A stretch of DNA of 64,000 nucleotides, from NCBI RefSeq assembly GCF_040629175.1, contig NZ_JBEXUX010000021.1:81625-145624 (forward strand). Direction: 5' to 3'. The position numbers were made by a program, and so were the translations under genes. Positions within the stretch are counted from its first letter, which is position 1. Each line of letters starts with the position of its first letter. The notes below the pieces were generated by a model. The model made no database searches. It was not told the origin of the DNA and was given only the letters and a program-made list of their open reading frames with translations. Below, piece after piece: positions 39,199-46,641 of the stretch. The stretch comes from Embleya sp040629175. Its GTDB lineage: Bacteria; Actinomycetota; Actinomycetes; Streptomycetales; Streptomycetaceae.

Positions 39199-40395
39199 TC
39201 AGCTCTTGCGGGCCGACCCGCCCAGCGACTCCTTGAAGCCGACCTTGCCGCCCATCCGCAACACCGCGCCCTCGTACATCCGGGCCGCGAGCCGCACCAG
39301 CGCGACCAGGGCCAGCAGCGCGATCGCGAACGCGGCCAGGTTCTCCGCCACCGAGACCTCGTCCGCCGCGGTCATCGCCGGTTGCAACATCGCCGAGAAC
39401 GGCGGCACATAGGCCAGCACGTGGGCGAGCGTGCCGCCCTTTTGGCCGAGGAAGATCGCGGCCAGGAACGAGGCGATCAGCAGCGAGGTCATCGGCGTGA
39501 CGACGTTCTGCAGATCCTCCTGCCGGGAGACCCGGGCCGCGGCGGCGGCGAACAGGCACGCGTAGATCGCGTAGCCCACCACGAACCACAGCAGCACCAG
39601 CGCCACCGGATAGATCATCGCGCCCGTCAACTCGATGGTGCCCAGCGCCGACGCGGCGGCCAATCCGACCACCGCGGTGACCAGCATCTGGAGCAGACCG
39701 AGCAGGCCGATCCCGAGGACCTTGCCGGTCAACAGCGCCCGGGCGGGCACGGTCGCCAGCAGGATCTCCACGATCCGGCTGGATTTCTCCTCGACCACAC
39801 CGCTCGCCACCCACATGCAGAACAACATGAGCATGCCGTAGAGCACGAGCGTGCCGACGAACGCGATGCCCTTGCGGGCGTCGCGCTGGTCCGCGTCCGG
39901 ATCCAGGGTGGTCTTGGGCATCGGCGCGATCGTCGAGGCCTGGTTCACCGCGCCCGGGTCGATGCCCGCCGTACCCAGCCGCCGGTCGCGCTCCACGGTG
40001 GCCCAGGAGCTCTGCAGGACGGCCGCCAACGGGTCGGCCAGCTTGCTGTCCACCAGGATCCGGCCGTCGTCCACGACCGCGTCCAGCTTCCCGTCGGAAA
40101 GCGCCTTCTCGGCCGCCGCGCGATCGGCGACCGAGCCGATCCGCACGTCCACGTCCAGCAGCGTCGCCTGGTGCCGGGCGGTCTGCGCCAACTCGGTGTG
40201 CCGCGGGCCGAGGAAGGCCACGTCGTACTTGTCCGAGCCGCTGCCGAGCGCGGCCGGGATGGCCACCGACGCGAGCAGGATGGCCAGCATCACCCCGACC
40301 GAGACCTGAAAGCCCCGGTCCCGGATGCGCTCGGTGAACTCGCGGCGCGCGACCAGCCGCACGGCGGACCAAAACGTGCTGCCGCCGGTGCTCAC
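39199..40395 (-). CDS. ABC-2 type exporter permease (NatB-like)
   Basis: 398-residue membrane subunit. The first helix (VSVGVMLAILLASVAIPAAL) is followed by a large extracytoplasmic domain (about residues 50-180) and then five or six helices, with the conserved ASGVVEEKSSRIVEILLATV segment of NatB-type permeases. The start GTG 40395 overlaps the ATPase stop by 4 bases. With the ATPase it should form an exporter; NatAB proteins extrude Na+, but the cargo here is not known. Confidence 0.87.
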   Translation of the reverse strand: MSTGGSTFWSAVRLVARREFTERIRDRGFQVSVGVMLAILLASVAIPAALGSGSDKYDVAFLGPRHTELAQTARHQATLLDVDVRIGSVADRAAAEKALSDGKLDAVVDDGRILVDSKLADPLAAVLQSSWATVERDRRLGTAGIDPGAVNQASTIAPMPKTTLDPDADQRDARKGIAFVGTLVLYGMLMLFCMWVASGVVEEKSSRIVEILLATVPARALLTGKVLGIGLLGLLQMLVTAVVGLAAASALGTIELTGAMIYPVALVLLWFVVGYAIYACLFAAAAARVSRQEDLQNVVTPMTSLLIASFLAAIFLGQKGGTLAHVLAYVPPFSAMLQPAMTAADEVSVAENLAAFAIALLALVALVRLAARMYEGAVLRMGGKVGFKESLGGSARKS

Positions 40396-41297
40396 GCGCC
40401 GACCTCCGTCCCGTTGACGACCTCGCGGAAGAGTTCGGCGAGCGAGGGGGTCGCGGGCGCGAAGGCCAGCACCCGGCCCGCCGCCCGGGCCGCGTCGAGC
40501 AGCGTCTGCTCGCTCGTCCCGGCAAGCAGTTCGACCAGCACCGTGTCCTCCTGCGCGGAGAGCACCTTGACCCCGGACACCTCGTCCGCCCAGCCCGTCG
40601 GCGCCTGCGCGAGCCGCACCCGGTAGCGCACCGCGCGGTCGTCCCCGCGCAGCTCGGCGACGGTGCCGACGGCGTGCATGCGTCCCTTGTTGATGATCCC
40701 GACCGCGTCGCACAACGACTCGACCAGTTCGAGTTGATGGCTGGAGAAGACCACCGAGGCACCCGCGGCGGTGCGCTCGCGCAGCACGCCGGCCATCACG
40801 TCGACGCCGACCGGGTCGAGACCGGAGAACGGCTCGTCCAGCACCAGCAGCTCCGGCTCGTGCACGAGCGCGGCGGCCAACTGCACCCGCTGCTGGTTGC
40901 CCAGGGACAGGGTCTCCAGCCGATCCGTCGGCCCGCCCGCCACCTGGAGCCGGTCCAACCAGTGCTCGGCCGACTCGTGCGCCCGGGTCCGCGTCATGCC
41001 GTGCAACTCGGCCAGATAGACGAGCTGATCCCGGATGCGCATCTTCGGGTACAGCCCACGCTCCTCGGGCATGTAGCCCCACCGTCGTCGCATGCCGCGG
41101 TCCACCGGCGCGCCGCGCCAACGGATCTCCCCGGCGTCCGACGCCAACACGCCCAGCGCGATGCGCATGGTCGTGGTCTTTCCGGCACCATTGGTACCGA
41201 CGAAACCAAACATTTGGCCTGGTTGTACGGTCAGTGAGAGGTCGTCGAGGACGACCTTCCCACCGAACCGTTTGTCCAGGCCGGCCAACTCGAGCAC
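40392..41297 (-). CDS. ABC transporter ATP-binding protein (NatA-like)
   Basis: 301-residue cytoplasmic ATPase: Walker A GTNGAGKTTTMR, signature LSLGNQQRVQLAAAL, Walker B LLVLDEPFSGLDP and switch SSHQLELVE. A C-terminal DUF4162-type extension (RVRLAQAPTGWADEV onward) is common in NatA-like proteins. GTG 41297 has GGGGAG about 5 bases upstream. It is the first gene of a two-gene operon, with a plausible promoter 38 bases upstream. Confidence 0.9.
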   Translation of the reverse strand: MLELAGLDKRFGGKVVLDDLSLTVQPGQMFGFVGTNGAGKTTTMRIALGVLASDAGEIRWRGAPVDRGMRRRWGYMPEERGLYPKMRIRDQLVYLAELHGMTRTRAHESAEHWLDRLQVAGGPTDRLETLSLGNQQRVQLAAALVHEPELLVLDEPFSGLDPVGVDVMAGVLRERTAAGASVVFSSHQLELVESLCDAVGIINKGRMHAVGTVAELRGDDRAVRYRVRLAQAPTGWADEVSGVKVLSAQEDTVLVELLAGTSEQTLLDAARAAGRVLAFAPATPSLAELFREVVNGTEVGA

Positions 41298-41334
41298 AAC
41301 ACTCCCCGTGTGATTCCCAGCCCCCCGTGTCGCA

Positions 41335-41364
41335 CTTATATACGGGGGCGAACGGGGCCTTCAA
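41335..41364 (-). promoter_or_regulatory. Promoter of the NatAB-like operon
   Basis: On the minus strand, TTGAAG (41364-41359) and TATAAG (41340-41335) are separated by 18 bases. This is a good vegetative-type promoter, giving a leader of about 30 bases. Confidence 0.55.
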
Positions 41365-41420
41365 ACCGAAGCGGGCGTGTGCGATCCGCCACACCCGCCG
41401 GTCGTGGCGCCTCGTGCCGA

Positions 41421-41939
41421 TCAGTCGATTCGGTACAGGTCCCGACGGAATCGACGACCGTTCTCGACGTAACTGCGCACCGCCTCCGCGAACGCGCCGG
41501 GCGCGACCGCGTTCTCACGAATCTTCGCCGGCACCCCGAGCGCCATCGCGTAGGACGGCACCTCGATCCGATTTCCGACCACCGCACCCGCTCCCACCAG
41601 GGCACCTGTGCGCACCACGGCCTGATGCATGACCACCGCGCCGTTGCCCACCAGGCAACGATCCTCGATCACGCAGCCCTCCAAATGCACAATGTGACCG
41701 ATCACGCACTCGTCGCCCACTACCGTCGGCCACGGCGCCGTCGTGTGCAGTACGCACCCGTCCTGTACCGACGTACGCTCGCCGATCACGATCCGGCCGT
41801 GATCGGCGCGCAATACGGCACCCGGCCACACCGTAGAATCCGCGCCGATCTCCACGCTGCCGATCACGACCGCGTCGGGATGCACATACGCATCGGGGTG
41901 CACCTTGGGCACTTGATCACCCAGCGCGTAGACCGTCAC
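41421..41939 (-). CDS. Gamma-type carbonic anhydrase family protein
   Basis: 172-residue left-handed beta-helix trimer protein of the gamma-carbonic-anhydrase/acetyltransferase-like family. The hexapeptide repeats run from VHPDAVVIGSVEIGADSTVW to GAVVGNRIEVP. Three putative zinc histidines are in RADHGR and VIGHIVHLEG. Such proteins hydrate CO2 in some organisms, but many members have no shown activity. GTG 41939 has AGGAGG 5 bases upstream. Longer upstream forms lack conservation. Confidence 0.87.
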   Translation of the reverse strand: MTVYALGDQVPKVHPDAYVHPDAVVIGSVEIGADSTVWPGAVLRADHGRIVIGERTSVQDGCVLHTTAPWPTVVGDECVIGHIVHLEGCVIEDRCLVGNGAVVMHQAVVRTGALVGAGAVVGNRIEVPSYAMALGVPAKIRENAVAPGAFAEAVRSYVENGRRFRRDLYRID

Positions 41940-42188
41940 GATTCCTCCTGGTTGTGCAGGGCGGTACGGGGTTACAGTGGCCCCCCATCCAACCAAGTCA
42001 CCTCTTTGGGGGTTCGGTTGGGTGTCGATTGCGTAACGAGCCTTGATGTAAGGCAAAATCTGCGCTCCGGGTCGGGCACAACTCCGGCCCCTCGCGCGTT
42101 ACGTGCGCTGAAGGCATCGTCCACGAAGGTCCTCGGGCGATGTCCGCATGACCCAGCACCGCAGATCCACCCGGAGGGGGAGAGGTAC

Positions 42189-42485
42189 ATGGCAACCGAC
42201 TACGACACCCCGCGTAAGACCGATGACGACATCAACGAAGACAGCATCGAGGAGCTGAAGGCTCGGCGCGTGGACAAGTCGGCCGGTTCGGTCGACGTCG
42301 ACGAGTTCGAGCAGGCCGAGTCTCTCGAGCTTCCCGGTGCGGACCTCTCCAATGAGGAGCTGTCCGTCCGGGTCGTCCCGAAGCAGGCCGACGAATTCAC
42401 GTGCTCCAGTTGCTTCCTGGTGCACCACCGCAGCCAGCTCGCCAAGGAGAAGGACGGCCAGGCGATCTGCAGCGACTGCGCCTGA
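42189..42485 (+). CDS. DUF4193 zinc-ribbon-like protein
   Basis: 98-residue acidic protein of the actinobacterial DUF4193 family (M. tuberculosis Rv2699c relatives). It ends in a ribbon-like FTCSSCFLVHHRSQL and ICSDCA, that is two Cys-x2-Cys pairs likely to bind zinc. Function unknown; it sits near dut as in mycobacteria. ATG 42189 has GGGAGAGG upstream. Confidence 0.88.
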   Translation: MATDYDTPRKTDDDINEDSIEELKARRVDKSAGSVDVDEFEQAESLELPGADLSNEELSVRVVPKQADEFTCSSCFLVHHRSQLAKEKDGQAICSDCA

Positions 42486-42647
42486 TCGTGTGCGGTCGAG
42501 GACGACCGGCGATGAACGGCAACCCTGCACACGCCATACGGGTACCGGCAGGAGTTGGACCGTCGACGTTCGCCGAGCGTCCTTGAACGCGAGAGCACGA
42601 TACGGAGCGTGGGAAACGATGAAACCGCACGCATGACGTACGAAGTC

Positions 42648-42677
42648 GAACGTCCGCCGATGCACCGGCGGGCGTTC
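42648..42677 (+). terminator. Terminator after DUF4193
   Basis: 12-bp stem with one G-U pair (42648-42659 with 42666-42677), followed by TTG. Confidence 0.6.
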
Positions 42678-42720
42678 TTGACTGTCCGGTGCCCGACTCG
42701 GCGCCGGATCCCGCACGCAC

Positions 42721-42742
42721 TCCCGGCTCGCCCGAGCCGGGA
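42721..42742 (-). terminator. Terminator after DUF3093
   Basis: 10-bp inverted repeat TCCCGGCTCG/CGAGCCGGGA with only two bases between the arms, so about 8 bp would form, 19 bases past the DUF3093 stop. Confidence 0.6.
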
Positions 42743-42761
42743 TCGATCCGTCCGCGTCCGG

Positions 42762-43211
42762 TCAGGCGCGGGCGCGCAGCGCGGCCACCACGTCGACCAG
42801 ACGTTGCGGGTTGCGCGAGGACAGATACAGGTAGGGCGTGGGGTCGGCCGGGTCGGTGACCTCGATCCGCGCGGCTCCCGGGATGTACGCACGCAGCACC
42901 ATGAACGCGCGCGGGTCCGCGTTCTCCATCCGCAGCGAGCGGGCCTGCTCGGGGTCGAGCGCGACGCCCGCACCGAGCGCGGTCAGCGGAATCCTGGCCC
43001 GACCCGCCAGCAGCTCGGTATCGGTCACGGTGATCCGCGCCGCGCCGTAGGCACTGGTGGCCCAGGCCGTCAGGGCGCCCAGGGCCAAGGCGAGCACGAT
43101 GGTGGCCACGATCCCGAAGGCCAGGCCCACCAACCCGCCCGAGACGGCCATCAGGACGGTCAGGGCCCACCACGAGGCCGGCACGCCGAGTCGTTCGCTG
43201 TACGCCTGCAT
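42762..43211 (-). CDS. DUF3093 membrane protein
   Basis: 149 residues. Two adjacent N-terminal transmembrane helices (WWALTVLMAVSGGLVGLAFG and VATIVLALALGALTAWATSA) precede a small cytoplasmic domain (ITVTDTELLAGRARIPL onward) ending YLSSRNPQRLVDVVAALRAR. The family is found in actinobacteria next to dut; its role is unknown. The start is ATG 43211 with a weak AGG upstream. Confidence 0.85.
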   Translation of the reverse strand: MQAYSERLGVPASWWALTVLMAVSGGLVGLAFGIVATIVLALALGALTAWATSAYGAARITVTDTELLAGRARIPLTALGAGVALDPEQARSLRMENADPRAFMVLRAYIPGAARIEVTDPADPTPYLYLSSRNPQRLVDVVAALRARA

Positions 43212-43243
43212 GGCACCAGCCTGTCATGGGCGGCCGACGCGGT

Positions 43244-44137
43244 TCAGCGGGGGCCGTGCCGCCGGGTCAACCGGGCCAGCGCGCGGGTGACCCGCTCCGG
43301 CGGCGTACGCAGGCCGGTCGCCACCCCTTTGGCGTAATCCGAAAGAGCGGTCGGGGCCACCAGGTCGAGCAGCGCACCCGCCCTGGCGTCGTTGCCCACC
43401 AGGTAGCGCGGCCGGGGTCTGGGCACGCTCAGCGCGACGCGTACGGCGTGCGCGACCGGCGTCGGAGCGGGCAGCGCCTTCGCCCGGCGCGCCACGTCGT
43501 CCACGAGGTCGTAGGAGTCGTTGTAGGCCGACGTCTTGCGCGGCGGCAGCCGGGACATGCCGCGCTCCCAGATGTTCGTGCCGAAGCTGCCCGGCTCGAT
43601 CAGCACCACCTTGACGCCGAACCCGGCCGTCTCGATCCGCAGCGCGTCGGTGATCGCGGCCAGCCCCTGCTTGCTCGCGCAGTACCAGCCCACGAACGGG
43701 GTCGAGACGCGGCCGGAGAGGGAGGAGATGTTGACGATCCGCCCGTCCCGACGTCTGCGCATCTGCGGCAGCACCAGCCGGGCGATCCGCGCGGGCGCGA
43801 CCAGGTTGGTCTCCAACTGGGCGCGGATCTGCTCGTCGTCCACGTCCTCGATCGCACCCGGCTGCGCGATCCCGGCGTTGTTGACCACGGCCCACGGGCC
43901 GCCCGCGGTCATCTGGGCGATCTCGGTGAAGGCCTGCACCGTCGAGGTGGCGTCGGCGACGTCGAGCAGGACCGTGCGCACGCCCACCTCGGCCCGCTCG
44001 GCGGCCTCGCGCAGGCGCTCGGCCCGCTCGTGGGTCCTGGCCGTGCCGATCACGTCGAAGCCGGATCCGGCCAGCTCCAGGGCCACGGCAAGGCCGATCC
44101 CACCGGTCGCCCCGGTGACGACCACACTCTTGGTCAT
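43244..44137 (-). CDS. Short-chain dehydrogenase/reductase
   Basis: 297-residue classical SDR oxidoreductase. It has the cofactor loop TGATGGIG, NNAG, the active-site Ser (NISSLSGRVS) and the YCASK motif with catalytic Tyr and Lys. An arginine in the second strand (IGTARTHERAE) suggests NADP(H). The C-terminal extension with YLVGNDARAG resembles SDRs annotated as fatty-acid or steroid dehydrogenases. ATG 44137 has AAGGAAG upstream. The substrate is unknown. Confidence 0.88.
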   Translation of the reverse strand: MTKSVVVTGATGGIGLAVALELAGSGFDVIGTARTHERAERLREAAERAEVGVRTVLLDVADATSTVQAFTEIAQMTAGGPWAVVNNAGIAQPGAIEDVDDEQIRAQLETNLVAPARIARLVLPQMRRRRDGRIVNISSLSGRVSTPFVGWYCASKQGLAAITDALRIETAGFGVKVVLIEPGSFGTNIWERGMSRLPPRKTSAYNDSYDLVDDVARRAKALPAPTPVAHAVRVALSVPRPRPRYLVGNDARAGALLDLVAPTALSDYAKGVATGLRTPPERVTRALARLTRRHGPR

Positions 44138-44221
44138 GCGCTTCCTTCCGTCCCGCGCCCCTTTCGGGCCGCGGCGCCGGCGGCTCCCAAGCCGCTGCGC
44201 GGGTGTCGGTCGGAACGACGG

Positions 44222-44227
44222 TAGTGT
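44222..44227 (+). promoter_or_regulatory. Leaderless-type -10 element of the thioesterase/dut operon
   Basis: TAGTGT ends 8 bases before GTG 44236, which has no ribosome binding site. Confidence 0.45.
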
Positions 44228-44235
44228 CCTTCGGC

Positions 44236-44817
44236 GTGAGTCGACCAACATCCCTGACCCCGCCTCCGGAAGCGGTGGTGCCCCGGCTCCACCCGGACGC
44301 GCCTCCTCCCGGCACCGAGCTGGGCGAGCACTACAGCGACTGCTTCGGCTGCGGCGAGGCCGCCCCGGGCGGGCTGCGCATTCGCGCGCGCGCCGGCGAG
44401 GGCGTCTCCGTGGACGCCGAGTTCACCGTCACCGCGCTGCACCAGGGAGCCCCGGGCCTGGCCCACGGCGGGCTGCTGACCTGCGCGTTCGACGAGGCAC
44501 TCGGCGCGATCGGGTACATGCTGCACACCACGGCGGTGACCGGGCACCTGGAGACGGACTTTCGTCGCCCGGTGCCGGTGGGGTCCACGCTGTACATCCA
44601 CGCGTGGTGCGAGGCGGTGGCCGGCCGCAAGATCTACCTGCGCGCGGTGGGCCGGCTCGACGCCCCGGACGGACCGGTCGCGGTCGAGGCGGCGGCGCTG
44701 TTCGTGAGCGTGGGACTCGAGCACTTCGTCGACAATGGACGTGCGGAAGACGTACAGCGCGTCATGGACAACCCCGACCTGATGAAGGCGGCCCGAGCGT
44801 TCGAGGTGAACCCGTGA
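44236..44817 (+). CDS. Hotdog-fold thioesterase (PaaI-like)
   Basis: 193-residue single hotdog domain with the HGGLLTCAFDEALG helix of the PaaI group, preceded by a CFGCGE segment and ending ARAFEVNP. It is likely an acyl-CoA thioesterase; the substrate is unknown. GTG 44236 gives the N-terminus SRPTSLTPPPEAVVP seen in related proteins. Its stop overlaps the dut start by 4 bases. Confidence 0.82.
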   Translation: MSRPTSLTPPPEAVVPRLHPDAPPPGTELGEHYSDCFGCGEAAPGGLRIRARAGEGVSVDAEFTVTALHQGAPGLAHGGLLTCAFDEALGAIGYMLHTTAVTGHLETDFRRPVPVGSTLYIHAWCEAVAGRKIYLRAVGRLDAPDGPVAVEAAALFVSVGLEHFVDNGRAEDVQRVMDNPDLMKAARAFEVNP

Positions 44818-45338
44818 GCACGAGTGTGGACATCCTGGTGCGCCGGCTGGACCCCGAACTGCCGCTGCCCGCGTACGAGCACCCCGGCGACGCCGGCGCC
44901 GATCTGGTGACCGCGCAGGACGCCGAGATCGCCCCCGGTGAGCGTGTGGTGCTGCCCACCGGCATCGCGATCGCGCTCCCGGACGGCTATGCCGCCTTCG
45001 TGCACCCGCGCTCCGGACTCGCCGCGCGGTGCGGAGTATCCCTGGTGAACGCCCCAGGCACCGTCGATGCGGGATACCGTGGCGAAATCAAGGTTGTCGT
45101 GGTCAACCACGACCTGCGTACGCCGGTCGTTTTTCGTCGCGGCGACCGAATCGCCCAACTCGTGATCCAACGAGTCGAGCGAGCGGGGTTCCACGAGGTC
45201 GCCGAGTTGCCCGGTTCCGGGCGCGGCGAAGGCGGCTTCGGATCCACCGGCGGCCACGCCGCGATCGGCGTTTCGAGCGCCGGGGCGGCGGGCAACGCGG
45301 GCATGCAAGACTCGGCTTCCGACAGGGAAGGACTGTGA
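44814..45338 (+). CDS. dut: dUTP diphosphatase
   Basis: 174-residue trimeric dUTPase that hydrolyses dUTP to dUMP and pyrophosphate, keeping uracil out of DNA and feeding dTMP synthesis. The five family motifs are present: DAGADLVT, PRSGLAAR, NAPGTVDAGYRGEIKV, RGDRIAQLV, and the C-terminal GRGEGGFGSTGG that closes over the active site. A short extra tail follows. GTG 44814 is coupled to the thioesterase stop; the DUF3710 gene starts right after. Confidence 0.95.
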   Translation: MSTSVDILVRRLDPELPLPAYEHPGDAGADLVTAQDAEIAPGERVVLPTGIAIALPDGYAAFVHPRSGLAARCGVSLVNAPGTVDAGYRGEIKVVVVNHDLRTPVVFRRGDRIAQLVIQRVERAGFHEVAELPGSGRGEGGFGSTGGHAAIGVSSAGAAGNAGMQDSASDREGL

Positions 45339-45339
45339 C

Positions 45340-46158
45340 GTGTTCGGTCGTCGCCGACGCAGCGAAAAGGATGATCTGCCCGTCGAGGAGCACGATGACC
45401 TCGACGGCATCATCGAGGACGAGGGCGATGCCGACGAGGCTTCGAGCGACGGGGCCGGGCAAGGCTCCGACGACTCGGACCTCGACGAGCTGAGCCGACC
45501 GATCCCGCCCGCGCCCCGGCCGGACGGTCCGTGGGACTTCGACGAGCTCGAGGACCCGCACGAGGACCGCATCGACCTCGGCGGGATGCTGATCCCGAGC
45601 GACCCGCGGATGGAGTTGCGGGTCGAGGTCTCCAACGACCTGATCATCGCGGCCACCGTGGTGCTGGAGGACAGCGGTCTGCAACTGCAGGCGTTCGCCG
45701 CCCCGCGTAACGAGAGCATCTGGCACGAGGTGCGTGCCGAGATCGCCTCCGGGATCACCCAGCAGGGTGGCATCGTGGACGAGCAGGACTCCGGCCTGGG
45801 CTGGGAACTGCGGGCCCAGGTGCCGGTCCAGCTTCCGGACGGCACACAGGGCCACCAGTTGGTGCGCTTCGTCGGTTGCGACGGGCCGCGCTGGTTCCTG
45901 CGCGGGGTGATCTCCGGTCGTGCCGCGGTGGACCCCGCGGTGGGTGCCGACCTGGAGAGCATGTTCCGCGACACCGTGGTGGTGCGCGGCAACGAGCCGA
46001 TGGCGCCGCGCGACCCGATCCTGCTCCGCCTGCCGGAGAACGCGCAGGTCGACCCGAACAGCGGGCTCGCGGTGCCGCCGCAGGGCGCCGAGGAGGACCG
46101 CTTCGCGGGCGACCTGGACCCGTTCCAGCGTGGCCCGGAGATCACCGAGGTCCGGTAA
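45340..46158 (+). CDS. DUF3710 family protein
   Basis: 272-residue cytoplasmic protein of the actinobacterial DUF3710 family, always beside dut; function unknown. A very acidic N-terminus (about residues 10-60) precedes a conserved globular part (IDLGGMLIPSDPRMELRVEV, then QLVRFVGCDGPRWFLRGVI) and ends FQRGPEITEVR. GTG 45340 begins FGRRRRSEKDD and has GGGAAGG 8 bases upstream. A terminator follows. Confidence 0.88.
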   Translation: MFGRRRRSEKDDLPVEEHDDLDGIIEDEGDADEASSDGAGQGSDDSDLDELSRPIPPAPRPDGPWDFDELEDPHEDRIDLGGMLIPSDPRMELRVEVSNDLIIAATVVLEDSGLQLQAFAAPRNESIWHEVRAEIASGITQQGGIVDEQDSGLGWELRAQVPVQLPDGTQGHQLVRFVGCDGPRWFLRGVISGRAAVDPAVGADLESMFRDTVVVRGNEPMAPRDPILLRLPENAQVDPNSGLAVPPQGAEEDRFAGDLDPFQRGPEITEVR

Positions 46159-46181
46159 CGGCGCAGGTCCCCGAGAGACAC

Positions 46182-46219
46182 CGAAGCCCGGTTCCGCCGA
46201 AAGGCGGGGCCGGGCTTCG
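46182..46219 (+). terminator. Terminator after DUF3710
   Basis: 17-bp stem with two G-U pairs and a GAAA tetraloop (46182-46198 with 46203-46219), ending the dut operon. Confidence 0.88.
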
Positions 46220-46310
46220 TGCATGTCGGGGGCGTGGGCGGGGCGTGGGTGGGGGCGTGGACGGGTGTGGCACCGGCCCGCGCGCGGGCGCGGTTCCGGG
46301 GGCGTCGAAT

Positions 46311-46334
46311 CTTGATGTCAAGGGCGCGTCAAGA
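46311..46334. promoter_or_regulatory. Candidate KdpE operator upstream of the kdp operon
   Basis: CTTGA-TG-TCAAG palindrome (46311-46322) followed by another TCAAGA (46329-46334) in phase on the helix, about 140 bases before the first kdp gene. The downstream 46350-46430 stretch is unusually AT-rich for this genome and probably contains the promoter (TTGACG at 46397-46402 as -35), but no well-spaced -10 is seen. Confidence 0.45.
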
Positions 46335-46471
46335 AGGCATATGGGTGCGTTAGGGCGCCGCCAACGCTTTCGGTTTTGCCCTGTTTATGAGGATTTTTGA
46401 CGGCTTGGAAGTGCTATCAATGACCTCGCTACGGGCGATCAAGCGCCTGTCCGTCCCAAGGAGCATCCGCG

Positions 46472-46555
46472 ATGGCTGATCTGGCCTTCGTATTCCTGAC
46501 GATCGCGTTCTTCGCGCTGGTCGTCTTGATCGCCAAGGGGGTGGCGAAGCTGTGA
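46472..46555 (+). CDS. 27-residue membrane peptide leading the kdp operon
   Basis: Single predicted transmembrane helix (LAFVFLTIAFFALVVLIAKG) with a short basic end (VAKL). ATG 46472 has AAGGAG 8 bases upstream, and its stop overlaps the kdpF GTG by 4 bases, so it is translated with the operon. Similar peptides precede kdpF in other Streptomyces, as I recall. It could stabilise the Kdp complex like KdpF or serve only to couple translation. Confidence 0.7.
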   Translation: MADLAFVFLTIAFFALVVLIAKGVAKL

Positions 46556-46641
46556 ACGCGGACAGCATCGTCGGCCTGAGCGTTGCCATCGCTTTGCTCG
46601 GCTACCTGGTCCTGGCCCTGATCTTCCCCGAGAGGTTCTAG
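46552..46641 (+). CDS. kdpF: Kdp complex small subunit KdpF
   Basis: 29-residue single-helix peptide. Its core LLGYLVLALIFPERF matches E. coli KdpF (LLGYLVYALI...), which stabilises the KdpABC complex in the membrane. GTG 46552 overlaps the preceding stop; its TAG is followed directly by the kdpA GTG. Confidence 0.88.
   Translation: MNADSIVGLSVAIALLGYLVLALIFPERF

Noticed and set aside
42511..42585. 24-codon open frame after DUF4193
   Set aside because: No ribosome binding site, no hydrophobic or conserved segment, and poor codon bias.
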